The notes beneath the pieces were generated by a model. That model was not told the origin of the DNA, did not search any database, and saw nothing but the letters and a program-made list of their open reading frames with translations. DNA of 64,000 nucleotides from Brachybacterium tyrofermentans. GTDB taxonomy: Bacteria > Actinomycetota > Actinomycetes > Actinomycetales > Dermabacteraceae. Numbering within the stretch: position 1 is the stretch's first letter; each line of letters starts with the position of its first letter. This document shows positions 9,505 through 18,543 of this stretch, in pieces. The position numbers and the translations under genes are program-made. The stretch lies in assembly GCF_014897585.1 (NCBI RefSeq), contig NZ_JABUXW010000007.1, positions 62,001 to 126,000 of the forward strand, given 5' to 3'.

Positions 9505-10449
9505 ATGAGTGACAGCAGCAAGCCCACGGGAGCGCACCGCGCGGAGACGCCGGCAGCGCGTGGCGCGGAGACTCCGGCAGCGCACGACGCTGGGCGGTCC
9601 GACCCCGGGACGGACAGTTCCGGCACCGCCAGGACGGTCGGGCCCACGGACGGTTCCGGCACCGCCCGGACGCCCCGCGCCTCCCGTTCCGGCGGCGCCC
9701 CGAAGGAGATCGGCGAGGCGCTGATCTCGCTGCGCGGCGTCGACAAGTTCTTCGGCGACTTCCAGGCGCTGAAGACCATCGACCTCGACATCCACCGCGG
9801 TGAGGTGGTCGCGCTGATCGGGGCGTCCGGCTCAGGCAAGTCCACCCTGTGCCGCTGCATCAACCGCCTCGAGACCATCAGCGACGGGGAGATCACGATC
9901 GATGGCGAGCGTCTGCCCGAGGAGGGCAAGGACCTCACCCGGCTGCGCAGCGACGTGGGCATGGTGTTCCAGAGCTTCAACCTCTTCCCGCACCTCAAGG
10001 CGATCGACAACGTGACCCTCGGCCCGCGCAAGGTGCGCGGCGCGAGCAAGGCGGAGGCCGAGCAGCAGGCCCGGGAGCTCCTCGAGCGCGTGGGACTCGC
10101 CGACAAGGCGAACTCCCTGCCCACCGCGCTCTCGGGCGGTCAGCAGCAACGCGTGGCCATCGCCCGCGCCCTGGCGATGAAGCCCAAGGCGCTGCTCTTC
10201 GACGAGCCCACCTCCGCCCTGGATCCCGAGGTCATCAATGAGGTGCTCGACGTGATGGGCGAGCTCGCGGAGCAGGGCATGACGATGCTCGTCGTGACCC
10301 ACGAGATGGGTTTCGCCCGCCATGTCTGCGACCGCGTCGTCTACATGGACCAGGGCGAGATCGTCGAGCAGGGCGAGCCCGAGGAGTTCTTCACCGCCCC
10401 GCGCAGCGACCGCGCCAAGGCCTTCCTGTCCAAGATCCTCGCGCACTGA
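9505..10449 (+). CDS. gluA: Glutamate-type ABC transporter ATP-binding protein
   Basis: The ATPase of a polar amino-acid importer, 314 residues. Walker A is G-A-S-G-S-G-K-S-T, the Q-loop reads [10 protein letters not shown], the signature is L-S-G-G-Q-Q-Q-R, Walker B is L-L-F-D-E-P-T-S and the switch histidine is in V-T-H-E-M-G. The C-terminus [13 protein letters not shown] is almost that of Corynebacterium glutamicum GluA. I use the ATG at 9505 (MSDSSKPTG). The first 70 residues are a disordered tail with repeated G-T-A-R-T segments that standard GluA proteins lack. Gene order ATPase, binding protein, permease, permease equals gluABCD. Confidence 0.88.
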   Translation: MSDSSKPTGAHRAETPAARGAETPAAHDAGRSDPGTDSSGTARTVGPTDGSGTARTPRASRSGGAPKEIGEALISLRGVDKFFGDFQALKTIDLDIHRGEVVALIGASGSGKSTLCRCINRLETISDGEITIDGERLPEEGKDLTRLRSDVGMVFQSFNLFPHLKAIDNVTLGPRKVRGASKAEAEQQARELLERVGLADKANSLPTALSGGQQQRVAIARALAMKPKALLFDEPTSALDPEVINEVLDVMGELAEQGMTMLVVTHEMGFARHVCDRVVYMDQGEIVEQGEPEEFFTAPRSDRAKAFLSKILAH

Positions 10450-10545
10450 CAGTCCGCCCCGTCTGCAGCGCCCGACCCGCAGTGCCAGACCTTCAGCACC
10501 AGACCTTCAGCTCCGCCGGAGCGACCCGAGAGACCGGAGAGATCC

Positions 10546-11526
10546 ATGACCCCCACCCCCTTCCGACCCGGCCGACGCGCCGTCGTCGCCGCAGCGGCAG
10601 CCCTGCCCGTCGGCATCGCCCTGGCCGCCTGCTCGAGCGACACCGGCGCCGGCCCTGACCTGGGCGGCGGCTCCGACGACGGCGGCGCGGGCAGCCCCTT
10701 CGGTGACGCGGTCGCCTCCGGTCCGGTCGCCGCGGACGACGTCGTCTCCGGCAGCGCCTGGGCCACCGCCATCAAGGAGAAGGACAAGCTGGTGCGCGGC
10801 GGAACCCTCGCCAACCAGGTGTTCTCCCTGGCCAGCACCTCCGGTGGGCAGCCGACCGGTTTCGACGCGGGCCTCACCCAGCTGCTTGCGCAGTACATCC
10901 TCGGTGACGGGGGAGCAGAGAAGGTCGAGTACATCGACACCACCGTCGAGACCCGCGAGACCCTCGTCGAGAACGGCACCGTGGACTGCGTGATCGCGAC
11001 CTACTCGATCACCCCCGAGCGCCTCGAGGTCATCAACTTCGCTGGCCCGTACTACCTCTCCGGCACCGCCATCCAGGTGCGCACCGAGGACAAGGACACG
11101 ATCTCCGGCCCCAAGGACCTCACCGGGCTGAAGATCGTCACCCAGTCGAACTCGACCGGTGTGCAGGCCGCCGAGGAGAACATCCCGGACTACGACGAGT
11201 CGCTCGTCCAGACCCTCCCGGACAACGAGTCCTGCGTCGCCGCGCTCAAGCAGGGGCGGGCCGACGCCTACGTCCTGGATCAGGGCGTCCTGCTCGGCAA
11301 CTCCGCCGCGGACCCCGAGGTCACCGTCGTCGGCGATCCCTTCGTCGACGACCCGTACGGCGTCGGCCTGTCGAAGGATGACGACGACGCGCTCGAGTTC
11401 GTGAACACCTTCCTGCAGGAGATCATCGACTCCGGCACCTGGAAGGACCTGTGGACCGCCACCATCGGCGAGGTCATCGACGGCGAGGCCCCTGAGCCTC
11501 CCGTCCCGGGCGATCTCCCCGCCTGA
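10546..11526 (+). CDS. gluB: Glutamate-type ABC transporter substrate-binding lipoprotein
   Basis: A 326-residue class 3 solute-binding lipoprotein. The signal has twin arginines (G-R-R-A-V-V), a hydrophobic core and the lipobox L-A-A-C, followed by a G/D-rich linker. The conserved binding-domain segment D-C-V-I-A-T-Y-S-I-T and N-F-A-G-P-Y-Y corresponds closely to GluB of C. glutamicum. It should hand glutamate or a related acidic amino acid to GluCD at the outer membrane face. Ligand specificity is inferred from operon type only. The ribosome site GGAGAG precedes the ATG. Confidence 0.85.
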   Translation: MTPTPFRPGRRAVVAAAAALPVGIALAACSSDTGAGPDLGGGSDDGGAGSPFGDAVASGPVAADDVVSGSAWATAIKEKDKLVRGGTLANQVFSLASTSGGQPTGFDAGLTQLLAQYILGDGGAEKVEYIDTTVETRETLVENGTVDCVIATYSITPERLEVINFAGPYYLSGTAIQVRTEDKDTISGPKDLTGLKIVTQSNSTGVQAAEENIPDYDESLVQTLPDNESCVAALKQGRADAYVLDQGVLLGNSAADPEVTVVGDPFVDDPYGVGLSKDDDDALEFVNTFLQEIIDSGTWKDLWTATIGEVIDGEAPEPPVPGDLPA

Positions 11527-11534
11527 TCCGTCGC

Positions 11535-11570
11535 CGGTGCGGCGGGCCCCGCACGGAGCCCGCCGCGCCG
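11535..11570 (+). promoter_or_regulatory. Intra-operon hairpin between gluB and gluC
   Basis: CGGTGCGGCGGGC pairs with GCCCGCCGCGCCG (13 pairs, one G-U) around a 10-base loop, starting 9 bases after the gluB stop. No T-tract follows, so it is more likely an mRNA-stability or partial-attenuation element that favours binding protein over permease. Confidence 0.55.
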
Positions 11571-11598
11571 ACCGACCTCCCCGTCCCGAGAGGCACCG

Positions 11599-12297
11599 AT
11601 GCAAGCCATCGCCGAGAACATCCCCCTGCTGGTGCAGGGCATCGCGTACACCGTCGCGCTGACCCTGCTCGGCTACGTGCTCGCGCTGATCGTCGGCACC
11701 GTCCTCGCCGTGTGCCGGGTCAGCCCGATCCCGCCGCTGCGCTGGGCCGCGACCATCTACGTCGAGATCTTTCGCAACATCCCGCTGCTGAGCCTGCTGA
11801 TCCTCATCGCCTTCGGCCTGCCGGACGTGGGCCTGCGCCTGCCCTACTTCTGGTGCGGCGTGCTGGGGCTGACCCTCTCGTCGGCCGCCTTCGTGTGCGA
11901 GAACGTGCGCTCGGGCATCAACACCGTGCCCGTGGGCCATGCGGAGGCCGCGCGCTCCATCGGCCTCGGATTCTTCGGGACCCTGCGCTACGTGGTGCTC
12001 CCGCAGGCCTTCCGCACCATGATCCAGCCGCTGGTGAACGTGTTCATCGGCACCGTGATCGGCTCCGCGCTCTGCTCGGCGATCGCGGTCAGCGAGATCA
12101 CCTGGGTCACCCAGACCCTCAATATCCAGTACGCACAGGCCGTGATCATGTTCCTGGTCGCCGGCGCCGTCTACCTCGGGATGTCGCTGGGCGGCTCCGC
12201 CCTCGGCGGAGCCCTCGAGCGGGCCGTCTCCCCGGACCCCCACGGCTCCTCGCGCCGCCGGAACACTCTGGACGTCACGGCAGGAGCGCAGGCATGA
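11599..12297 (+). CDS. gluC: Glutamate-type ABC transporter permease, first subunit
   Basis: A 232-residue HisM/GlnP-type membrane subunit. The ATPase-contact EAA loop is visible as G-H-A-E-A-A-R-S-I-G-L-G-F near residues 114-126. It is preceded by R-N-I-P-L-L, the typical segment of amino-acid permeases. About five membrane helices are expected. Its last four bases overlap the start of the next permease (ATGA), showing translational coupling. The two permeases should form the heterodimeric channel. Confidence 0.87.
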   Translation: MQAIAENIPLLVQGIAYTVALTLLGYVLALIVGTVLAVCRVSPIPPLRWAATIYVEIFRNIPLLSLLILIAFGLPDVGLRLPYFWCGVLGLTLSSAAFVCENVRSGINTVPVGHAEAARSIGLGFFGTLRYVVLPQAFRTMIQPLVNVFIGTVIGSALCSAIAVSEITWVTQTLNIQYAQAVIMFLVAGAVYLGMSLGGSALGGALERAVSPDPHGSSRRRNTLDVTAGAQA

Positions 12298-13169
12298 GCG
12301 CCTCCACAGCACCCGCCGCCCCCGCCTCCCGCGCCACCCGCCCCCGACGCACCTCCAGCACCGCGACGCAGGTGCTCTTCGACGCGCCGGGCCCCAAGGG
12401 GCGGGCGCGCATCGCGCTGCTGTCGATCCTCAGCTCCGTCGCGATACTGGCCGTGATCGGCCTCGGGCTCTGGCAGTTCCAGAAGAACGGGCAGCTGGAC
12501 CCGAACAAGTGGGTCGTCTACCTGCGGGCCGACTACCTGGCGTTCCTCGGCCGCGGACTCCTGGGCACGCTCAAGGTCACGGCCGTCGCCGCCGTGGTCG
12601 CCTTCCCCTTCGGCCTGCTGCTCGCCCTGGCGCGGCTGTCCCGGTTCGGGGCGCTGAGCAGGGCGGCGACCGTCTGGATCGAGTTCTTCCGCGGCATCCC
12701 GATGCTGCTGGTGGTCTACGCCTTCCTGCTGGCCCTGCCCGCCTACGGCGTCACCGTCCCGCGGTTCTGGATGCTGGTGATCCCGATGATCCTGGTCTCC
12801 GCCGCGACCACCGCCGAGGTGTTCCGTGCCGGCATCAAGGCCGTGGACGTCGGGCAGCACGAGGCGGCTGCCGCGATCGGTCTGGGCCGACGCGATGCGC
12901 TGCTCAGCGTGATCCTGCCGCAGGCCGTGCGACTGGTCCTGCCCAGCCTGATCCTCGCCCTGGTCACCCTGCTCAAGGACTCCACCCTCGGCTACGTGGT
13001 CAGCTACAACGAGCTCCAGTTCCAGGGCAAGACGATGGTCTCGATCACCCGCTACCTGGTGCAGACCTACGTGGTCGTCTCGATCATCTACATCGCGCTG
13101 AACTTCCTGCTCACCCGGATCGCGCTCGCGCTGGATGCGCGGATGAAGGCGCGAGCCTCGGCGAGCTGA
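12294..13169 (+). CDS. gluD: Glutamate-type ABC transporter permease, second subunit
   Basis: A 291-residue permease with a 35-residue alanine/threonine-rich cytoplasmic tail before the first helix. F-R-G-I-P-M-L near the middle and the EAA loop G-Q-H-E-A-A-A-A-I-G-L-G-R identify the HisM/GlnP family. Its ATG overlaps the gluC stop codon. It completes the gluABCD arrangement. A 262-base gap separates it from the next ABC operon, so a new promoter is likely there. Confidence 0.87.
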   Translation: MSASTAPAAPASRATRPRRTSSTATQVLFDAPGPKGRARIALLSILSSVAILAVIGLGLWQFQKNGQLDPNKWVVYLRADYLAFLGRGLLGTLKVTAVAAVVAFPFGLLLALARLSRFGALSRAATVWIEFFRGIPMLLVVYAFLLALPAYGVTVPRFWMLVIPMILVSAATTAEVFRAGIKAVDVGQHEAAAAIGLGRRDALLSVILPQAVRLVLPSLILALVTLLKDSTLGYVVSYNELQFQGKTMVSITRYLVQTYVVVSIIYIALNFLLTRIALALDARMKARASAS

Positions 13170-13431
13170 GGGAGTTGAGCGCGCTGAACAGGCTGAGCGG
13201 GCCGAACAGGTGAGCGAAGGCCTCGGGACGGCCTGCCCGTCGGCGGGGTCGGCGAGCCGTTCGGTCGGTCGGGGTCCGATTTAGGCGGTGCACGCCCCAC
13301 GCCGTGTGTCGGACCGATACCGTACTGTCCTGTGCTCCGGGCACCCGCCCGGCGGCCCCGATGCCCACGGGCACCGGACCGGTCGGCGTCCGCCGCCGCT
13401 GCCCTCGACGACCCGTGATGGGGGATTGTCC

Positions 13432-14376
13432 GTGATCGGATTCGAGAACGTCCGCAAGGAGTATCCCGGCGGCACGCTAGCCGTCGAGGACTTCAGCCTG
13501 GAGATCGCCTCCCACGAGGCCCTCGTGCTGGTGGGAACCTCGGGCTCCGGCAAGACGACCCTGATGCGGATGATCAACCGCATGGTGGATCCGACGTCGG
13601 GCCGCGTGCACATCGACGGCGACGACGTGGCGAGCCTGGACCCGGTGCAGCTGCGCCGCAGCGTCGGCTACGTCATGCAGGCCTCGGGTCTGCTGCCCCA
13701 CCGCACCGTGCTCGACAACATCGCCACCGTGCCCGTGCTGCGCGGCACCTCGAAGAACGAGGCCCGTCGGCGCGCCCACGAGCTCATGGAGACCGTTGGC
13801 CTGGACGCGGCGCTGGCCCGCCGCTACCCCGGGCAGCTCTCCGGCGGCCAGCAGCAGCGGGTGGGCGTGGCCCGCGGCCTCGCGGCCGACCCGAACATCC
13901 TGCTCATGGACGAGCCCTTCGGTGCCGTGGACCCCATCGTGCGCCGGGAGCTGCAGCAGGAGCTGATGCACCTGCAGCGGGATCTGAAGAAGACGATCGT
14001 GTTCGTCACCCACGACATCGACGAGGCCTTCCTCGTCGGCGATCGCGTGGTGCTCCTCAAGCCCGGCGGCGTCATCGCCCAGATCGGCACCCCGCAGGAG
14101 ATCCTCTCAGATCCGGCCGACGACTTCGTGGCGAGCTTCGTGGGCGCGGACCGCGGGATCCGCGCCCTGCACGTCGAGCGGGTCGACGGGCGCGACGTCG
14201 TGGTCGATGCCGACGGGCGCGCCGCCGGCGTGCTGGAGTCCCGCGCCGCCGCAGGACGTGGGCCGGCGGGTGACGGGCCGACGGGGGAGAGCACCCGGGG
14301 CGGCCAGCCGATCAGTGACCAGCCGGCCAGTGACACGCCGACCGGTGGCCAGCCGAGGGGGGCGACCTCGCCGTGA
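13432..14376 (+). CDS. OpuC/OsmF-type (glycine betaine/choline) ABC transporter ATP-binding protein
   Basis: ATPase of a quaternary-amine importer, 314 residues. The start is the GTG in V-I-G-F-E-N-V, preceded at proper distance by GGGGGA. Walker A is G-T-S-G-S-G-K-T-T, the signature L-S-G-G-Q-Q-Q-R and Walker B L-L-M-D-E-P-F-G-A-V-D; the 'EPFGAxD' form is typical of the ProV/OpuCA group. Only part of a CBS-like regulatory tail remains. The last 45 residues are a low-complexity G/P/T/Q extension made of short imperfect repeats. The stop overlaps the next gene (GTGA). Substrates in the family are osmoprotectants such as betaine, carnitine and choline. Confidence 0.85.
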   Translation: MIGFENVRKEYPGGTLAVEDFSLEIASHEALVLVGTSGSGKTTLMRMINRMVDPTSGRVHIDGDDVASLDPVQLRRSVGYVMQASGLLPHRTVLDNIATVPVLRGTSKNEARRRAHELMETVGLDAALARRYPGQLSGGQQQRVGVARGLAADPNILLMDEPFGAVDPIVRRELQQELMHLQRDLKKTIVFVTHDIDEAFLVGDRVVLLKPGGVIAQIGTPQEILSDPADDFVASFVGADRGIRALHVERVDGRDVVVDADGRAAGVLESRAAAGRGPAGDGPTGESTRGGQPISDQPASDTPTGGQPRGATSP

Positions 14377-15125
14377 GCTGGGTGCTCGAGAACCTCGACG
14401 TGATCGCGGGCTACACCGGCTCTCATCTGCTGCAGGCCATCCCGCCGATCCTGGTCGCGTTCGTGCTGTCGCTGCCGCTCGCGAAGCTGGCCAACTCCCG
14501 GGGCTGGCTGCGCACCGGTGTCACCACCACCGCCGGGCTGATGTACGCCATCCCCTCGCTGCCGCTGTTCGTGCTGCTGCCCGGCCTGCTCGGCACCGGC
14601 GTGCGCAGCCCGCTGAACATCTCGATCGCCCTGTCGCTGTACGGGCTCGCGCTCATGGTGCCGGCGGCGTCGGACGCCTTCCGGTCCGTGAGCCGGGACG
14701 TGCTCGGCTCGGCGACCGCCCAGGGGTATGCGCCGTCGGCCCGCTTCCTGCAGGTCGAGCTGCCGCTGGCGGGCCCCGTGCTGCTGGCCGGGGTGCGCGT
14801 CGTCGCGGTCAGCACGATCTCGCTGGTCACCGTCGGCGGTGTGCTCGGCGTTCCCAGTCTCGGCATGCTCTTCGTGGATGGGTTCCGCCGCGGCATCCTC
14901 GCCGAGATCGGGGCCGGCGTGGTGCTCACCGCAGTGCTCGCGCTGCTCACCGACGCCCTGCTGGTGCTGCTGGGAAGGGCGCTCATGCCGTGGTCACGGA
15001 CCAGCACCCGACCCCGCACCAGGGCCCGACCCCGTACGCAGGCGCAGACCCAGCCCCAGACCGGGCCCCAGACGCAGGCCGGGTCCCCGTCGCCGGCGCA
15101 GAGCAATGCGGGGAGGCAGTCATGA
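14373..15125 (+). CDS. OpuC-type ABC transporter permease, first subunit
   Basis: A 250-residue permease starting at a GTG that overlaps the previous stop. The EAA-like loop is A-T-A-Q-G-Y-A-P-S-A-R-F-L. About six membrane helices fill residues 5-205. The C-terminal 45 residues are an R/T/Q/P-rich cytoplasmic tail of repeated R-T-R and Q-T-Q segments, encoded by short imperfect DNA repeats, and not expected in the family. Its ATGA overlap with the next permease shows translational coupling. Confidence 0.82.
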   Translation: MSWVLENLDVIAGYTGSHLLQAIPPILVAFVLSLPLAKLANSRGWLRTGVTTTAGLMYAIPSLPLFVLLPGLLGTGVRSPLNISIALSLYGLALMVPAASDAFRSVSRDVLGSATAQGYAPSARFLQVELPLAGPVLLAGVRVVAVSTISLVTVGGVLGVPSLGMLFVDGFRRGILAEIGAGVVLTAVLALLTDALLVLLGRALMPWSRTSTRPRTRARPRTQAQTQPQTGPQTQAGSPSPAQSNAGRQS

Positions 15126-15793
15126 ACGGCAACCCGTACCTCGAAGCCTTCGCCTGGCTCGGGGATCCCACGCACTGGTCCGGGCCCTCCGGGATCCCGA
15201 TGCGCACCCTCGAGCACCTCGGCTACACCGTGCTGGGCGTGGCCGTCGCCGCCCTGATCGCCATCCCGCTGGGCCTGTTCGTGGGCCACACGGGGATCGG
15301 CAAGGGGATCGCGGTGACCGCCGCCGGTGCCGCCCGAGCCCTGCCCACCCTGGGCCTGGTCACCCTGTTCGCCCTGATGGTGGGGATCGGGCTCACCGCG
15401 CCGATGCTCGCCTTCGTGATCCTCGCGATCCCGTCCCTGCTGGCCGGGGCCTCCTCGGCCGTCGAATCCGCGGATCCGGCCACTGTCGATGCCGCCCGCG
15501 CGCAGGGGATGACCGAATGGCAGATCCTCACGCGGGTCGAGGTGCCGCTGGGGATGCCGCTGATCGTCGGCGGTTTCCGCGGGGCGACCGTGCAGGTCGT
15601 GGCCACGGCGATGCTCGCCGCCTACGTCGGGAACGGGGGCTTGGGCCGCTACATCTTCCTGGGGCTCGGCTCCCAGGACTACCCGCAGATGATCGCCGGG
15701 TCCGTGCTGGTGATCGCCCTCGCCCTCGTGCTCGACCTCGCCCTGCTGCTGACCCAGCGACTGACCCTGCCCCGCGGCACCCGTCCCGCCTGA
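15122..15793 (+). CDS. OpuC-type ABC transporter permease, second subunit
   Basis: A 223-residue membrane subunit with five to six helices. R-A-L-P-T-L-G-L-V-T-L-F-A and A-R-A-Q-G-M-T-E-W-Q-I-L are hallmarks of OpuCB/OpuCD- and YehW-type permeases. G-N-G-G-L-G-R-Y-I-F follows, as in betaine/choline permeases. Together with the preceding gene it should form the channel served by the binding protein encoded immediately downstream. Confidence 0.85.
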   Translation: MNGNPYLEAFAWLGDPTHWSGPSGIPMRTLEHLGYTVLGVAVAALIAIPLGLFVGHTGIGKGIAVTAAGAARALPTLGLVTLFALMVGIGLTAPMLAFVILAIPSLLAGASSAVESADPATVDAARAQGMTEWQILTRVEVPLGMPLIVGGFRGATVQVVATAMLAAYVGNGGLGRYIFLGLGSQDYPQMIAGSVLVIALALVLDLALLLTQRLTLPRGTRPA

Positions 15794-15877
15794 CCGCCCG
15801 CCCGCCTGACTGCCTGATCGCCCGCCCACTCGATTGCCCACCACGATCGCAAAGCCCCGCCTGTCTCAAGGAGAATC

Positions 15878-16825
15878 ATGTCCATCCACAGCACCCGTCG
15901 TCACCTGCTCGGCGCGCTCGGTCTCGGCGGCGTCGCACTCGGCGCGGCCGCCTGCAGCTCCTCGGATCCCTTCGCGGAGGAGGACGGCGCCGGCGGCGGC
16001 TCATCGGACGGCGGCGGTTCGGCCGATGCCGGCACGATCGTCGTCGGCTCGCAGGCGTACTACTCCAACGAGATCATCGCCGAGCTGTTCGCCCAGGTGC
16101 TCGAGAAGGCCGGCCTCACCGTCGACCGCCAGTACCAGATCGGCCAGCGCGAGGTGTACCTCCCCGAGCTCGAGAGCGGCGCGCTCGATGTGATGCCCGA
16201 GTACACGGGCAACCTGCTGCAGAACTACGAGCCCGACGCGGAGTCCGCGAGCCCCGAGGAGATCCACTCGGCGCTGTCCGAGGTGCTCCCGGACGGGCTG
16301 CGCCTGCTGCCCTTCGCGCAGGCCACCGACCAGGATTCGTACACCACGACCTCCGACTTCGCGAGCTCGAACTCCCTGACCACGATCGCGGACCTCGCCG
16401 GCCTCAAGGACCTGAAGATCGCCGCCAACAGCGAGTTCGAGGTGCGCCCCTATGGTCCCGAGGGCGTCAAGACGGTCTACGGCGTGGACGTCACCGTGGT
16501 CCCCGTCGAGGACGGCGGCGGGCCGCTGACCGTCCAGGCCCTGACCGACGGGGACGTGCAGCTCGCGGACCTCTACACCTCCGACCCCGCGATCATCGCG
16601 AACGATCTGGTGCCGCTCGAGGATCCCGAATCGCTGATCCTCCCGCAGAACGTGGTGCCGGTCGTCTCGAAGAAGGTCGACGATGATGCCGCGGCGGCGA
16701 TCACCACGGTGATCGAGGCGCTCAGCGCCGACGACCTCGTCGAGCTGAACCGGCGCAGCGTCGAGGAGCAGGCGAGCTCCGCGGACATCGCGAAGGGCTG
16801 GCTGGGGGAGAAGGGCCTGGTCTGA
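15878..16825 (+). CDS. OpuCC/OsmF-type substrate-binding lipoprotein
   Basis: A 315-residue binding lipoprotein for the preceding importer. The signal has twin arginines (T-R-R-H-L-L) and the lipobox A-A-A-C, followed by a G/S/D-rich linker. The mature part starts I-V-V-G-S-Q-A-Y-Y and contains D-V-M-P-E-Y-T-G, the conserved segment of OpuCC/ProX/OsmF proteins, which bind quaternary ammonium compounds in an aromatic cage. Ribosome site AAGGAG precedes the ATG. The stop overlaps the next start (TGATG), so the oxidoreductase gene is translated in the same unit. Confidence 0.85.
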   Translation: MSIHSTRRHLLGALGLGGVALGAAACSSSDPFAEEDGAGGGSSDGGGSADAGTIVVGSQAYYSNEIIAELFAQVLEKAGLTVDRQYQIGQREVYLPELESGALDVMPEYTGNLLQNYEPDAESASPEEIHSALSEVLPDGLRLLPFAQATDQDSYTTTSDFASSNSLTTIADLAGLKDLKIAANSEFEVRPYGPEGVKTVYGVDVTVVPVEDGGGPLTVQALTDGDVQLADLYTSDPAIIANDLVPLEDPESLILPQNVVPVVSKKVDDDAAAAITTVIEALSADDLVELNRRSVEEQASSADIAKGWLGEKGLV

Positions 16826-17670
16826 TGCGTATCGCGGTCACGGGAGCCACCGGGAAGGTCGGCGGGGAGGTCGCGCGCCTGCTCACGATCGAGGCCGACG
16901 GAGAGGGCCGGCTGCGCCTGATCGTCCGGGACGCGGCACGGGCCCCGCGGGAGCCCGGCGCGGAGATCGCGGTCGCGGACTTCTCCGACGCCGCAGCCTG
17001 TCGCGCCGCGTTCGCGGACGTCGACGCCCTCCTGCTGGTCTCGGCCGGGGAGGCCGTGGACCGCATCGAGCAGCATCGCACCGCGATCACGGCCGCCGCG
17101 GAGGCCGGGGTGGGCCATATCGTCTACACCTCGTTCCTCGGGGCGTCGCCGAGCGCCGAGTTCACGCTCGCCCGTGATCATGGCGCCACCGAGCAGCTGC
17201 TCCGGGACTCGGGCGTGGCCTGGACGTTCCTGCGCGACAGCTTCTACGCCGACGTGCTGCTCGACTTCGCCGGCGAGGAACGCCTGATCCGTGGCCCGGC
17301 CGGGGTGGGCCGCTGCGCGTACGTGGCCCGCGCGGACGTCGCCGAGGTCGCTGCGAGGATCCTGCGCGACCCTGCCCCGTGGGCTGGGCGGGCCCTGGAC
17401 CTCACCGGCCCGGTCGCCGTCACCCTCGGGGAGGCCGCGCTGCTGATGACCCGGGCGCGCGGTGCCGAGTACGAGTACGTCGACGAGACGCTCGAGGAGG
17501 CGCGTGCCTCCCGGGCCCCGTACGGAGCCCCCGACTGGCAGGTCGACGCCTGGATCAGCACGTACACCGCGATCGGATCCGGCGAGCTCGACGTGGTCAG
17601 CGGGGACGTCGAGCTCGTGCTGGGCCGGGCTCCCCGCACGCTCGAGGAGACCGTCGCGGATCCGCTGTGA
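16825..17670 (+). CDS. NmrA-like/atypical SDR NAD(P)-binding oxidoreductase
   Basis: A 281-residue extended SDR protein. It begins with the dinucleotide motif V-T-G-A-T-G-K-V-G-G and continues with I-V-R-D-A-A-R and Y-T-S-F-L-G, the pattern of NmrA/QorB-type quinone reductases and redox sensors. A classical YxxxK catalytic pair is not clear, so enzymatic activity is uncertain. Its ATG overlaps the stop of the binding-protein gene, an odd coupling for an osmolyte importer. A role in oxidising an imported compound or in redox sensing is possible, but inferred only from position. Confidence 0.75.
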   Translation: MRIAVTGATGKVGGEVARLLTIEADGEGRLRLIVRDAARAPREPGAEIAVADFSDAAACRAAFADVDALLLVSAGEAVDRIEQHRTAITAAAEAGVGHIVYTSFLGASPSAEFTLARDHGATEQLLRDSGVAWTFLRDSFYADVLLDFAGEERLIRGPAGVGRCAYVARADVAEVAARILRDPAPWAGRALDLTGPVAVTLGEAALLMTRARGAEYEYVDETLEEARASRAPYGAPDWQVDAWISTYTAIGSGELDVVSGDVELVLGRAPRTLEETVADPL

Positions 17671-17757
17671 TCGCCCCGGATCTGCTATGACCAGCGGCGA
17701 TGACCGGGCGGTCGGCTCGCGGATGACATCGCCCCGTCGACGCGGCACAGTGAAGGC

Positions 17758-18246
17758 ATGACGAGCAACGAGACCCATGTGACCGTGACCCGCACCATCG
17801 ACGCCCCCGCGAAGGACCTGTTCAGCCTGCTGACGCTGCCTGCGCGGCACCACGAGTTCGACGGCTCGGGCACCGTCCGGAACTCGGACGACACCGAGCG
17901 CATCGACAAGTCCGGCGAGAAGTTCGTGATGAACATGCACCGCGACGCGATGGGCGGCGACTACCGCACCCACAACTTCGTCACCGCGTACGACGAGAAC
18001 AAGATGGTCGGCTGGCAGCCCGCACCCGAGGCGGACGATGGCACCGCCCCCACCGAGCCCCTCGGCTGGGAGTGGCTCTACGAGCTCAAGTCCCAGGGCG
18101 CGGACTCCACCGAGGTGAGCCTGACCTACGACTGGTCCAAGGTCACCGACGAGAAGCTCCTGAAGCAGGTCGGCTTCCCGGCCATCCCCGAGGAAGACCT
18201 CGAGCAGTCGCTCAACCTGCTCGCCGCGGCGGTCACCAACCCCTGA
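17758..18246 (+). CDS. SRPBCC (START-like) superfamily protein
   Basis: This 162-residue protein starts T-V-T-R-T-I-D-A-P-A, the usual opening strand of polyketide-cyclase/START-like domains. D-G-S-G-T-V follows, with a D/E-rich middle and a C-terminal helix. Such proteins have a deep hydrophobic cavity and bind lipids or aromatic ligands; the ligand cannot be named. It is unrelated in detail to the two SRPBCC genes downstream, and is followed by a strong hairpin, suggesting its own transcript. Confidence 0.75.
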   Translation: MTSNETHVTVTRTIDAPAKDLFSLLTLPARHHEFDGSGTVRNSDDTERIDKSGEKFVMNMHRDAMGGDYRTHNFVTAYDENKMVGWQPAPEADDGTAPTEPLGWEWLYELKSQGADSTEVSLTYDWSKVTDEKLLKQVGFPAIPEEDLEQSLNLLAAAVTNP

Positions 18247-18281
18247 TCGCGCCCGGGCAACGGCTTGATCGGCCCTGCGCA

Positions 18282-18319
18282 GCACGGCGGCGCCTCCCGA
18301 ACGGGAGGCGCCGCTGTGC
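18282..18319 (+). terminator. Strong GC hairpin after the SRPBCC gene
   Basis: A perfect 12-bp stem GCGGCGCCTCCC/GGGAGGCGCCGC with a GAAC tetraloop is extended by five further pairs (one G-U) on the outside. It lies 36 bases after the stop. The T-tract is missing, as is common in high-GC actinobacteria. Confidence 0.7.
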
Positions 18320-18543
18320 GTGTGGGTGATGCAGAGCCATGGATGATGCGGAGCTGCGCGCCACTGCGGGACTGCGCGCCGATGCGGAGCTGCGCGCCGA
18401 CCTCCAGGCTGGCACAGCGACGGCGCGGTCAGCAGAGGGCGCCCGGACACGCCGAGAGGGTCGGTCTTGACTGCGGGCCGGACTCTGTCACTCTGGGGGA
18501 CAGGCGGCACCGTGGCCGCTCACCGAGCACGAGGAGCTCCATC

